NCBI GenBank assembly: GCA_017622845.1
Contig: JAGAQJ010000010.1
Location: forward strand, 52,418-116,417
Origin: Lachnospiraceae bacterium
GTDB lineage: Bacteria > Bacillota > Clostridia > Lachnospirales > Lachnospiraceae
Length of the DNA: 64,000 bases
Direction: 5' to 3'
The notes under the pieces were generated by a model. The model ran no database searches, was not told the origin of the DNA, and saw only the letters and a list, made by a program, of their open reading frames with translations. Position 1 is the first letter of the stretch. Every line of letters begins with the position of its first letter. The position numbers were made by a program, and so were the translations under genes. Positions 1 to 9,064 of the stretch are shown here, in pieces.

Positions 1-1334
1 ACCGACTGGTCATAATCCAATACAATCTGGCACGCCGTCCTGTTTCGTCCGATTACCACATCCCTGTTCAGCGGCGCCCTAAAGCTTCTGTCCGGCGAAT
101 AAACATCTGTTAATACAATATATGCTATCGGGCGCTGATGACCGGATTGCTGCATTGCCGCTCCATCTGATAATGCTTCTCTTAATTCCAGCTCCCTCTG
201 CATCATTAACGTCTGTGTCTGCCTCTTTTCCTTCTGTCGTTTTTTCCTGAAATGTCTGACTGCAATCCATGCGATTATCACAATCAGGACAAGAATCCAG
301 AATACAACTACGCACATAATAAATTTTACGGCTGATATTCTCTGGGAGTCGTCCTGTGTTTCCTCAACTGTCGTTTCGACAGCAGAAGCTTCCTCAACCG
401 TTTCCGGTTCTGTGCTTTCAAAAACCTCGGTGGTTTCCTCCTGCTTAACCTGCTGCGGCATCTTCATTTCCACAGAAACGCTCTGTTCCTGAAAATTAAT
501 TTTTACCGACCTTGTACTGCCATCCATCATATCTTCCGGCGGCACTGCCGCAATTTTTACGATCTGCCTGTCCCCGCCCAGTTCATCTGCTATGGCGCTT
601 ACCGCTTCTTCGGAGTCCAACAGGAAATATCCGGCGCTGCTCAGTCTTGCCAAGGCAAAAAACCTTTCAAGCTCATCATTGTTTTTACCGGTATTGCAGC
701 CGATTGTATAAATCGGATAGGGATTTTCCCTTATTAACTGATTCAATTCGTCTGTGGTATATCCTAATGACTCATTGTCAATTCCGTCAGCGATAATAAT
801 AATACGCCGGTACACATCCTTGGGATTGGCACTGTACTCTCTGCTGTAAAGCTCATACAGCATATCTGTTATATAGGTTTCCTGATTCTGGTATGTAATT
901 GACGCTGCAGCGTCTGTCAGTTCCTGCCGATTACCAGTATAATCTGTCAGGTAAGTAATCTCCCTGCTGAACACGCCAATTGCTATTTTCTCATTCCCGG
1001 CTTTTCCATCAATGAATTTCTGTAAAAAATCGAATATTCTTCCTCTTGTGTTTTGAGGGATTGACAAAGAATTATCAATCAAAATCAATGTTTCAAATTC
1101 TGAGTCCTCTATCGTCCGGCATGTTACCTGACTGCTTTGCGAAGCGCCAATCTGCACAGTTATATCCGACAGGCTGCTTCCTGCATTTTTCACATAAATT
1201 GAAATGTCCGTCTCTCCGGTATTTGCCTCCATAACGACCGGTTTCCCCTCTGCCCGGCATACACCACAGGATAATATCATCGACAACATCAGAGATGCTA
1301 TTGCGCTTTTCAACGTTTTGCCTTTTCCCTTCAT
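1..1334 (-). CDS. vWA-FHA membrane protein, C-terminus cut by the window edge
   Basis: The frame is open from an ATG at 1334 to base 3, giving about 444 residues without a stop. A signal-like hydrophobic N-terminus is followed by a von Willebrand A domain with a degenerate MIDAS start (LIDNSLS) and a later ADGIDNE motif. An acidic Thr/Glu-rich linker, one membrane helix (VVVFWILVLIVIIAWIAV) and a basic stretch follow. The visible end reads VVIGRNRTACQIVLDY, the typical start of an FHA phosphothreonine-binding domain (IGR..). The topology suggests an extracytoplasmic vWA sensor and a cytoplasmic FHA reader. It is the last gene seen in a minus-strand series with two kinase-fold proteins, so the FHA domain probably reads phosphothreonines made by the 6796-8883 kinase; this partner is inferred. 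Confidence 0.85.
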   Translation of the reverse strand, partial: MKGKGKTLKSAIASLMLSMILSCGVCRAEGKPVVMEANTGETDISIYVKNAGSSLSDITVQIGASQSSQVTCRTIEDSEFETLILIDNSLSIPQNTRGRIFDFLQKFIDGKAGNEKIAIGVFSREITYLTDYTGNRQELTDAAASITYQNQETYITDMLYELYSREYSANPKDVYRRIIIIADGIDNESLGYTTDELNQLIRENPYPIYTIGCNTGKNNDELERFFALARLSSAGYFLLDSEEAVSAIADELGGDRQIVKIAAVPPEDMMDGSTRSVKINFQEQSVSVEMKMPQQVKQEETTEVFESTEPETVEEASAVETTVEETQDDSQRISAVKFIMCVVVFWILVLIVIIAWIAVRHFRKKRQKEKRQTQTLMMQRELELREALSDGAAMQQSGHQRPIAYIVLTDVYSPDRSFRAPLNRDVVIGRNRTACQIVLDYDQS

Positions 1335-1404
1335 TTGCAATTTCCCCACTAACAAGCTGTTGTACTAGCCACTTGTAATCATTCCTTTATAGCGTCAGTG
1401 TGCA

Positions 1405-3543
1405 TTATGGTGTATCCGGTCCGCTGCGGTACCCCATTGAAATCTCATACTGAATCAATAAGTTGAGATTATATTTTTCATACGCATTCAGCGTACTTTC
1501 ATCAAAGCTCACGGAGGAAGGATGGTACCAGTCATAGGATGAAAAATATTCATTGACAGCCTGGTCGTTGAAAATTCTTCCATGGCGTGCAAAGATCTCA
1601 TATATTGCTAATTTTAGCTCATACTGTGACAAATGACTAATGTCGCTGTTTGTAAGGTTCACAGCATTACTATCCTCCAGTAAATAACCATTTGCAGATA
1701 CATGCCTGATACTGGCATCCATTCTGTTCCTGCCCAATACTGCATTAAAATAATCCCAAAATTCCAATACCTGACAATTGTTTCCTGTATTGGCAAGATT
1801 ATTGTCGATATACCTGAGAATCTCATCCGCACCCGTTCCGCTGCTGTTCATTGCAGTTATCTTCTCAATCACAAAGCTTGTATATGCTGATACCTTCCTG
1901 TCTTCAAAGTCTTCCTGCGTAATGGTGCCGTCATTGGCATATTCCTGTAATTGGGAAATAATCTCCTCTAACGCCGTCTCATCGCCCTGACTGACAGCCG
2001 TCAGCAGTTTATCGCCTGTCAAATAGTCAATATGTGCTGTTTTCATTGCTGCTTTCTTATCTGCAGCCTTCTGTCTGTCCGCATACTGCATTGCCCAGTC
2101 ATTGACGCTGAACCTGTCATACAGTGCAAGCTCCTCCTCAACAGCAGCAAACGCACTTTCATAATCCCCGGCGTTCATATCTGCATTAACAGCGCTCTCA
2201 AATTCGGAGTATTGACCCGCAATCGCCTGTTCCAATGTCTTGCAAAGCTTATCTTTTTCCTCTTCTGACACGGATGTCATATTCAGTGAAGTGACTGCAT
2301 CAATCACTCCTGTGTAATCGCCATTGTTCAGCATCGCCTCATAGGAGGCAGCGCTTTCGTTTTCCTCTAATGCACTTTCTGCAGGATTTTCTGCGGATTC
2401 CTCCGGTATATCCTCAATATCCTGAATATCCTGAACCACTTTTATCGTTTCCCCGGAAAGCAGATTTCTTCCCATGATAAAAGCAGATGTCCCCAAAGCG
2501 GCAATCAGAATAACCCCGATTACAGCCACGGCTATCGTACCGCCTTTTCCTGACTTTTTGTCTTTCTTTTTCTCTTTTTTCATCTTCCCTGTTTCAGGAG
2601 GCACAATTCCTGCGGATGCAGCAGTGTACGGCTGAGGAGCTGGATGCTGCTGCATCGGCTGCTGTACCGGCTGCGGAGTCGGCGGTTGTTGTACCGGCTG
2701 CTGTCCGGCTGTCTCCGTCACGCGGCAGAACGCCCTTTTGAATGCTGCCATCGCCTGAAATCTCTTTTGCGGCTCTATATTTAATCCCATCATGAGCGCT
2801 GCTTCCTCACTCGTCTCGATTGCAATGCCCAGCTTAGAGGGAGGCTGCAGCATATCCTGCTTCAATCTCGCACAAGCCTCCTGCGGCGCTGCTCCTGTAA
2901 TGCATCTGTAAACAGCAGCACACAGGGCATATACATCTGCAGCGGGAGTTATTGGCTGCTTTTGATACAATTCTATCGGCGCATACATGGCTCCCGCATC
3001 TGATATGCAGCCTGCGATACCTCCAAAGCCAATCAATTTCAGATTACCCTTGTTTGTAAAAATCAGATTATCGGGAGATATATTCTGATGTACCAGCCCC
3101 TTTCCATGGAGAATTGCCAGAGAGTCCATCACAGGCACCATCAACTCTTTAATCCGCTTCACCGGAAATTGCTTACCGCTCTCCGACAGATATTTTTCAA
3201 GGCTGACGCCCTCAACATATTCCATCACTGCATAAGCAGTATCGTTCTCCTCAAAAACATCAAGGACAGCAGCAATTCCTTTGAGTCCGCTATTTTCTTT
3301 TAATATCTGTGATTCTTTGATAAACTGTTCTTTTCTTTCCTGAAATCCCTCTTTGCCTGCCACCAATATATTATCCCCGGCACGCTCACAGAGCGTTTCG
3401 GGCAAAAACTCCCTTACCGCAATTTTCTCTCCTGTGAGTGTATTCCTTCCGCTATATGTAATGCCTGACGGGTTTTCTCCCATTACAGAATTGATTTGAT
3501 ATTTTTCCTTAATGATGCTGCTTACTTCCAAATACTTTCCCAT
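1405..3543 (-). CDS. Membrane Ser/Thr pseudokinase with YARHG domain
   Basis: I chose the ATG at 3543 (MGKYLEV) because GGAGGGG lies 6 nt upstream; an in-frame ATG further up has no such site. Residues about 15-280 have a bacterial Ser/Thr kinase fold, but the catalytic residues are changed: the VAIK lysine is Arg44 (IAVREF), HRD is HQN (Asn154), and DFG is GFG (Gly172). Asn159 of the catalytic loop is kept. A Pro/Gln-rich linker, one membrane helix near residues 340-365 and a long extracytoplasmic region follow. Near the C-terminus a YARHG-type motif (YEIFARHGRIF, then YDWYHPS) is present, a domain usually outside the cell. I infer a signalling scaffold without phosphotransfer activity. Confidence 0.85.
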   Translation of the reverse strand: MGKYLEVSSIIKEKYQINSVMGENPSGITYSGRNTLTGEKIAVREFLPETLCERAGDNILVAGKEGFQERKEQFIKESQILKENSGLKGIAAVLDVFEENDTAYAVMEYVEGVSLEKYLSESGKQFPVKRIKELMVPVMDSLAILHGKGLVHQNISPDNLIFTNKGNLKLIGFGGIAGCISDAGAMYAPIELYQKQPITPAADVYALCAAVYRCITGAAPQEACARLKQDMLQPPSKLGIAIETSEEAALMMGLNIEPQKRFQAMAAFKRAFCRVTETAGQQPVQQPPTPQPVQQPMQQHPAPQPYTAASAGIVPPETGKMKKEKKKDKKSGKGGTIAVAVIGVILIAALGTSAFIMGRNLLSGETIKVVQDIQDIEDIPEESAENPAESALEENESAASYEAMLNNGDYTGVIDAVTSLNMTSVSEEEKDKLCKTLEQAIAGQYSEFESAVNADMNAGDYESAFAAVEEELALYDRFSVNDWAMQYADRQKAADKKAAMKTAHIDYLTGDKLLTAVSQGDETALEEIISQLQEYANDGTITQEDFEDRKVSAYTSFVIEKITAMNSSGTGADEILRYIDNNLANTGNNCQVLEFWDYFNAVLGRNRMDASIRHVSANGYLLEDSNAVNLTNSDISHLSQYELKLAIYEIFARHGRIFNDQAVNEYFSSYDWYHPSSVSFDESTLNAYEKYNLNLLIQYEISMGYRSGPDTP

Positions 3544-3620
3544 TCGTTTCCCCTCCCTGCCTGATATCCTGCTCACTAACCTTTCATCAGTGAATGACAG
3601 TGTACATGAGCATATTTTAT

Positions 3621-3787
3621 ACTCGTATAACCCGTTTTAATTAACCTTACGTTTGACTTGCCTAAATTTCCATCTGCTGCGTTGTCGTCAATCGACGCAG
3701 CCACCGCTACGCCTCATTCCTCAGCCTTGCAGACTGAAAATTTATTCTGCGCCAAACATATAGGTAATTAAAACGGATTATACTAGT
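3621..3787. repeat. MITE-like repeat, family 1, copy A
   Basis: About 167 bp with imperfect terminal inverted repeats: the left end starts ACTCGTATAACCCGTTTTAA and the right end, read from the other strand, starts ACTAGTATAATCCGTTTTAA. The core (GTCGTCAATCGACGCAGCC, then CGCTACGCCTCATTCC) is shared with the elements at 49141 and 63701, although their ends differ. The right terminus covers the stop codon of the 3783-5408 gene. No coding capacity is visible. Confidence 0.8.
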
Positions 3788-5408
3788 TGATGCTGATACC
3801 TGCAATACATGTGTCCTGATATGTAGTTCCCTCATATACATCAAGAATCTCTATTTTCAGAGAATCCGTTCTGACGGGATTAATAAAGTTTACCTGACAT
3901 GGCTCATAATAATTATCATCCAGTTCAAATTGCCTTTGCGAGCCATCCGAAAACGTAACCTGTATTATTTTTATCCTGCCGTACTTCTCATAATCATCAG
4001 AATTGTTTCGGTTTCCGTTACGAATGGAAATCCCGTTCAACTCATGTGCCTCATCCAACGAAATACGAATATATTCTCCGATACCATTTCCTCTGACTCC
4101 CTCTGCCCACATCGTATCGTCGTCAGAATCAAAGGCATTCTCCAAGGGATATCCCTGCCGGGAAGAGGAGGCTTCTATCTCCATAATCGCCGAATTACTT
4201 ACTCTTTCCCGTTTCATCGGCTTCTGGCTGATAAATTTACTTTCCGATTCACCGTTATACTGCTTCGAATTGTATACCACTCTGATACCGCATTCACTAT
4301 CCGCCTGTTCTGTCGTATACCGGAAGGAATACAGATTCTCCTGAAACTGAAAAATGTCATAATAAAGGTCATATAATTCATCTATGGACGAAATCGCATA
4401 AAATTCACCGCCGCTTTCTCTTGCAATTTCTTCCATGTCCTGTGTCCAGTATGCCTGATTCATTTCCATGATAATATAAATAGGCACATGATAATAATTT
4501 GCAAGGGATATCAGCTCGTCCTTCGTAATACTGCTCGAATTATCTTCTCCATCGGTAAAGGCAAGAATATACTTCTGTCCCTGTTGGTTTATCGCCTGAT
4601 ACAGGCTGTTTTCCAAGGTGTCATACAGCGCGGTTCCACCGCCGGTATACAGATTGTTCAGTTCATTGCTTACTGCCTGGATATTACTGGTGTAGTCAAC
4701 CAGGGTTTCCCATCTGTCGTCAAAAACTGTCAGCGAAACATCATAGTTCCCACCCTGCATCTGGTTCAGCAGCTCCTGCGCCGCCTTGCATAATTGCGCA
4801 ATCGAATTGTCCATGCTGCCGCTTATATCCATAACCATTTCTACTGACCGTTTAGAGACATCTTCTTCCGAAAAGCTGAGGCTTCCGGCGACCTCTGCCC
4901 ACTCCTTATCCGCATTTGATTCCAATACCTGAATCTGCTGCGGCTGTATATCACGAATGAAGTTTCCCTCCAAATCCTCCAAGGAAAAATATACGGTAAT
5001 ATTGGGAAAATCACCGGTGTCTATCTGAACAATATTCAAATCCGACTGTTCCCTGTTTAACTCCGCTTCTAATTCTTCGTAAAGCTCCTTCATTTCTTCA
5101 TCGCCTGTTTCACGATATCCGCGTTTTAATATTTTGACAGCCTTTTGCGGCTCACCCATGGCAAGATATGCATCAGCCATGCCAAAATAAGCCTCTGTAT
5201 TCTTAGGCTCCAGCTCGATGACTACCTCATATGCCGCAATAGCCTGTTCATAATCCATATCCAGCAGATATTGCTGTCCCAGCTCCAACTGCTCCGACAC
5301 TCGTTTCGAAAAATTATCCTTGTACCAATATAGAAAAATATTGACGGCTATCAACAGCAGCACTAATATAGATATAATAAAAATTAAAACTTTCTTCCCA
5401 TTCTTCAT
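3783..5408 (-). CDS. Membrane-anchored TPR-vWA protein with discoidin-like domain
   Basis: 541 residues. An N-terminal membrane anchor (VLIFIISILVLLLIAVNIFLY) precedes TPR-like repeats (about 40-115). The vWA domain (about 185-370) has a full MIDAS DxSxS motif, MDISGSMD, and a later FTDGEDNS. The C-terminal about 140 residues resemble F5/8C or NADase-type glycan-binding modules (YPLENAFDSDDDTMWAEG, YIRISLDEAHELNGISIRNG). The N-terminal TPR layout resembles the next protein at 5469-6605, suggesting duplication of the anchor-TPR half. It probably works outside the membrane in binding or assembly. Its stop codon lies inside the terminal repeat of a MITE-like element. The ligand is unknown. Confidence 0.8.
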   Translation of the reverse strand: MKNGKKVLIFIISILVLLLIAVNIFLYWYKDNFSKRVSEQLELGQQYLLDMDYEQAIAAYEVVIELEPKNTEAYFGMADAYLAMGEPQKAVKILKRGYRETGDEEMKELYEELEAELNREQSDLNIVQIDTGDFPNITVYFSLEDLEGNFIRDIQPQQIQVLESNADKEWAEVAGSLSFSEEDVSKRSVEMVMDISGSMDNSIAQLCKAAQELLNQMQGGNYDVSLTVFDDRWETLVDYTSNIQAVSNELNNLYTGGGTALYDTLENSLYQAINQQGQKYILAFTDGEDNSSSITKDELISLANYYHVPIYIIMEMNQAYWTQDMEEIARESGGEFYAISSIDELYDLYYDIFQFQENLYSFRYTTEQADSECGIRVVYNSKQYNGESESKFISQKPMKRERVSNSAIMEIEASSSRQGYPLENAFDSDDDTMWAEGVRGNGIGEYIRISLDEAHELNGISIRNGNRNNSDDYEKYGRIKIIQVTFSDGSQRQFELDDNYYEPCQVNFINPVRTDSLKIEILDVYEGTTYQDTCIAGISIN

Positions 5409-5468
5409 TTTGATTCCCTGTCCCGCGACGATTCATAACTGTTTTGTAACTGTATGGTACCTTCACAG

Positions 5469-6605
5469 TTACCTGTTTTTCAAATATTCTATCTTCGATA
5501 CCGAAGATAAGTCTGAAATACTTACTCCCGAAATGTCTAAATAAGTCAGCTTCGCCAAGCCTTGTAATACTGTAAGATCATTCACGTTCGTATACGCAAG
5601 ATTCAATTCCTGCAGATTGGATAATTCCTGTAAAACGGTATAATCTGCTATGTAATCCCGTGCCAGACTAAGCCTGCGCAGGCGAGGCATGGAAGAGATG
5701 ACCTGAATGTCATTAACCGGCAGATTTTCCAAATACAGGGTATCCATCTGTTTCATTTTTCTCAGTACGGATATGTCGGATATTTGGTTTCCGCTTAAAT
5801 TCAGATATTCCAAATCCGATAATCCTTCCAACACTTCTATGTTCATTATCCGGTTATTGCTTAAATCAAGATGTACCAGATTCTTTAATTTTTTCAGTGA
5901 ATCGATGCTCTCTATCTGATTGTTACTCACATCGAGCCAGATCAGGTTGGATAATTTCTCCAATGGCTTCAAATCCGTAATTTGATTACCGGAAAGATAC
6001 AGTTCTTCCAGATTATCAAAATCCTTTAACATTGTTAAATCAGAAATCTCACTGTTATACAAATGCAGGCTCGTGATATTCGGCAAATTCTCTAAATCGC
6101 TCAAATCACGAATATTGCTTTCATACAGGTAAAAATCAGAAATCTCCCACAAATCGCTTAACATAATGTCCCTGTCCGTAATTCCTGTCATTTGACGGAC
6201 TGCCTGTTCCACGCCGGGGTCCCCCCACTCTATTTCCTTGTCTTTCCTTCCTGCTTCCTCCCATGGAAGCATTGTAATTTCCCCTGCAAGTGCATCATCC
6301 TGCGTCAATTGATAGCCTTTTTCCATGATATCCCTTGCTTTTTTTATCTCTCCGTTTGCCTTATATGCCTGTGCAAGTCCCTGATAAGCTTCCACATTCC
6401 TATTATCTTCTGCCAGAATTTCCCTGTAAACCTCTGCCGCTTCCTCATATTTCTCATCTTCCAGATACTTCTGCCCCTTTGTAAGCTGCCTGTCAATTCC
6501 GGAATCAGAATTCCTTGCGGAAAGAAGCAGCAAAGCACCGTTTACTCCCAGCAGCAGCAGAAAAACCATCATAACTATTATGATAATGGCTGTCTTTTTC
6601 TTCAT
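5469..6605 (-). CDS. Membrane-anchored TPR and leucine-rich-repeat protein
   Basis: The start is ATG at 6605 (MKKKTAIII) with GGAG 7 nt upstream; upstream TTG and ATG codons in frame are less well placed. There is one N-terminal membrane helix, about two TPR motifs (residues 30-95), then seven or more internalin-type 22-residue leucine-rich repeats (pattern LxxLxxLxLxxNxIxDI) to the C-terminus. The LRRs probably form an extracytoplasmic protein-binding surface. It follows a 42-residue membrane peptide whose stop codon is 30 nt upstream, and sits between the kinase and TPR-vWA genes. No enzyme motif is seen. Confidence 0.85.
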   Translation of the reverse strand: MKKKTAIIIIVMMVFLLLLGVNGALLLLSARNSDSGIDRQLTKGQKYLEDEKYEEAAEVYREILAEDNRNVEAYQGLAQAYKANGEIKKARDIMEKGYQLTQDDALAGEITMLPWEEAGRKDKEIEWGDPGVEQAVRQMTGITDRDIMLSDLWEISDFYLYESNIRDLSDLENLPNITSLHLYNSEISDLTMLKDFDNLEELYLSGNQITDLKPLEKLSNLIWLDVSNNQIESIDSLKKLKNLVHLDLSNNRIMNIEVLEGLSDLEYLNLSGNQISDISVLRKMKQMDTLYLENLPVNDIQVISSMPRLRRLSLARDYIADYTVLQELSNLQELNLAYTNVNDLTVLQGLAKLTYLDISGVSISDLSSVSKIEYLKNR

Positions 6606-6634
6606 AGTAATCTCCATCCCTGCAAAATATGTAT

Positions 6635-6763
6635 TCAATACTCATCCTTTAGTTTCCGCATCAGTTTCCTTCCGGCAGCTTTCCCCATCGTAAGATATAA
6701 AATAAACAGAATCATAGAAGTCAGCACGCATAACGCACCTGCCATTAATAATATCATACTCAT
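6635..6763 (-). CDS. 42-residue single-pass membrane peptide
   Basis: ATG at 6763 preceded by GCAGGAGGGACAG, a strong ribosome binding site. The peptide is one hydrophobic helix (MSMILLMAGALCVLTSMILF) followed by a basic tail ending KLKDEY. It is tightly placed between the kinase-TPR gene and the TPR-LRR gene, so it is probably a small partner or regulator of those membrane proteins. No homologous family is recognised. Confidence 0.65.
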   Translation of the reverse strand: MSMILLMAGALCVLTSMILFILYLTMGKAAGRKLMRKLKDEY

Positions 6764-6795
6764 ATCTGTCCCTCCTGCTTTTTACTCCACACCGC

Positions 6796-8883
6796 TTACA
6801 GCCAGCCGCCGCTTTGCAGGTCGCGAATCATATGATCCAGCATCAGCATCTCCGCATCTTCCTCCTCCTGCTGCTCATACAATTCCCTGCACTTATCATA
6901 ATAAATCTTCATCTGGCTGTAATCACGCTGACTGTTGCTCAAATACTGCTGCCGGTCCGCCTCCAAAAAAGCAAGCCTTTTATACACTCTGTAATTGCCG
7001 GGATAATCCGATGCTAATTTTAACAATACCGATTTTGCTGATTCAAAGTCCCGATTTTCTTCATATAAAATTGCCATGTTTTCCTGTAACTGATATGTGA
7101 CATAGCCATTCTGCATCAACTCCTGAAAAAGCGTCAAAGCCTTTTGGTTATAACTGACGACCTGCTCCGGATGTGCATCACCCTGACGCATGTAGGCATC
7201 TGCAAGATATTCCGTTATCACCATCTTTGCCTGTGTATCTGCCTGATTTCTTGCCGTTTCCAAAAGCGCAACTTCTTCATCAAGCCGGTTGTTATCACGC
7301 AGAACTGCCGCGCACAGCAGTACTGCACGCTTTTGCAATACAGCATCCTCTGTAATTTCCATTGCAGCTTTGAAATGTTCCACCGCTTCCTCAAATTGCT
7401 TTCTGACAACACACAGTTCGCCTTCTGCATAATGTATGGAATCATCTTCCAAATCCAGCCTTACAGCCTTTTCAAGAGCTTCTTCTGCCTGCTTCAACTT
7501 ACCCTGCTTTGCCAGAATAATACAGTAATCGCGATAATATAAGCTGTTTGCCTGATTATAGTTCAAAGCATTTTTCATCGCGTTTTCTGCCCTTCCATAG
7601 TCCTCCAGCTCATAATAAGAATTGGCTATCAGGTAAAACATATCACCGACTAATTTTTCCTGTTCCTCGTTTTTCATGATAATCTTCTGTGCATCAATGA
7701 TATCATTTCCTCTGTCTGCACATTCCTGATAAGAGCCTGCCTGATAATAATAATATAATTCCCTCTCATAAGCCTCTACTCTGCTCTCATATTCTTCCTC
7801 CAGAGATACCATGGCATCAATCGCCTTCTCGTATTCTTCCTTTTTAGCTGTTTTCTCTCCTTTGCGCAGCAATTCCTGATAATTCTGCTCTCTTTCCCTT
7901 ATGCCCTCTCTGATACCCATGCCAATCAGCATACTGCCGGCAAAGAACAAGAGTAACGATGCCAGAAACAGCGTTTTCTCTTTTCTTTTCTGTAAAATAT
8001 AACGCCTGTCCAGCTTATAGCAATTATTCACAGCCTCCAGATACTCTTGTCCTGTCTGATAGCGGTCGTCCGGGTCATATTCGATCATCTTATCTATGAT
8101 GATGGCAAAACCTCCGCTGACACCGGGAATCTCCTGTGCAGGCATCCTTGTATTGAAATTGGTGGCGGGCGGAAATCCTGCTAACAAGTGATATAATACG
8201 CATCCAAGGCTGTAGATATCAGAGCGCAAATCTGTTGCAATTTCTGCCTGAGAGATCTCTGCAGTATGCGCACAGCTTTGTATCATGCGGGCATCTCTGT
8301 ATTGTTCCGGTGATGAGTAGCTTCCGCTGATTCCTAAAATTCCTTTCATATTCGAATCAAGCGCAACGGAAACATTAAAGTCTATCAGACAAATATGTCC
8401 ATCCGGCATTAAGATAATATTAGCCGGTTTAATATCCGAATGAAGAATTGGAGGGTTCTGACTGTGCAGGTATGCCAGTGCCTCTCCCAGCTCTTTTGCC
8501 CACTGCAATACATTTTTCTGCGGAAATTTTCCATGTTGGGCAAGCGCTTTATCCAAAGGATTCCCCGGAATATAATCCATTACTGTATAGACTGCCTCCG
8601 GCGTTTCTATAAAATCATAGACCCTTGGCAGATACGGGTGCTTTAATTGCTTTAATACATATGCCTCATGCCGTGATTGAACCTTATCCCTTACCTCATC
8701 ACGGATTCTTTTGACAACTACATCTGTCTGAAGCCGTAAATGCCTTGCTTTATATACAACTCCTCCGCCTCCGGAACCAATTTTTCCCACAATCTGATAA
8801 GTTCCGCCTAATATCATACCTTCTTTTAGCATAAGCTGCCCTACTCTCTTAAACTGCTTTACCGCAAAAAACGCCAAAAGCAT
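6796..8883 (-). CDS. Membrane Ser/Thr protein kinase with TPR repeats
   Basis: The ATG at 8883 has AGAGG 4-8 nt upstream; an internal ATG (MLKEGM, residue 18) is possible. The kinase domain occupies about residues 29-285: a glycine-rich loop IGSGGGGVVY, Lys58 in VVVKRI, catalytic loop LHSDIKPAN with Asp and Asn intact (non-RD type, Ser instead of Arg) and DFN in place of DFG. These residues permit catalysis. One membrane helix (LFLASLLLFFAGSMLIGMGI) follows, then a long extracytoplasmic TPR array to the C-terminus. It is the only apparently active kinase here and the likely source of phosphothreonine for the FHA protein at 1-1334. Confidence 0.9.
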   Translation of the reverse strand: MLLAFFAVKQFKRVGQLMLKEGMILGGTYQIVGKIGSGGGGVVYKARHLRLQTDVVVKRIRDEVRDKVQSRHEAYVLKQLKHPYLPRVYDFIETPEAVYTVMDYIPGNPLDKALAQHGKFPQKNVLQWAKELGEALAYLHSQNPPILHSDIKPANIILMPDGHICLIDFNVSVALDSNMKGILGISGSYSSPEQYRDARMIQSCAHTAEISQAEIATDLRSDIYSLGCVLYHLLAGFPPATNFNTRMPAQEIPGVSGGFAIIIDKMIEYDPDDRYQTGQEYLEAVNNCYKLDRRYILQKRKEKTLFLASLLLFFAGSMLIGMGIREGIREREQNYQELLRKGEKTAKKEEYEKAIDAMVSLEEEYESRVEAYERELYYYYQAGSYQECADRGNDIIDAQKIIMKNEEQEKLVGDMFYLIANSYYELEDYGRAENAMKNALNYNQANSLYYRDYCIILAKQGKLKQAEEALEKAVRLDLEDDSIHYAEGELCVVRKQFEEAVEHFKAAMEITEDAVLQKRAVLLCAAVLRDNNRLDEEVALLETARNQADTQAKMVITEYLADAYMRQGDAHPEQVVSYNQKALTLFQELMQNGYVTYQLQENMAILYEENRDFESAKSVLLKLASDYPGNYRVYKRLAFLEADRQQYLSNSQRDYSQMKIYYDKCRELYEQQEEEDAEMLMLDHMIRDLQSGGWL

Positions 8884-8963
8884 TGTTCCTCTTTCAGCGT
8901 TTCTTTAAAGTCATTTCTATATTTAGAATAAGTCGTTACTATTCAGTACCCTCATAGTTACTT

Positions 8964-9003
8964 GCATCAAGTCATGCAATACCACTTCGGGGTGACTTGA
9001 TGC
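8964..9003. terminator. Perfect 11-bp stem-loop in the 8884-9064 gap
   Basis: GCATCAAGTCA and TGACTTGATGC form an 11-bp stem around an 18-nt loop between the FDPMTG gene and the kinase gene. There is no clear U-tract on the minus strand, so it may be a processing or attenuation hairpin rather than a classical terminator. Confidence 0.45.
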
Positions 9004-9064
9004 CTAATGCAATTTACACTTTCTCACGCACTCCGCAGCAAGTGCAGAGTGCTGTACTGAACAA

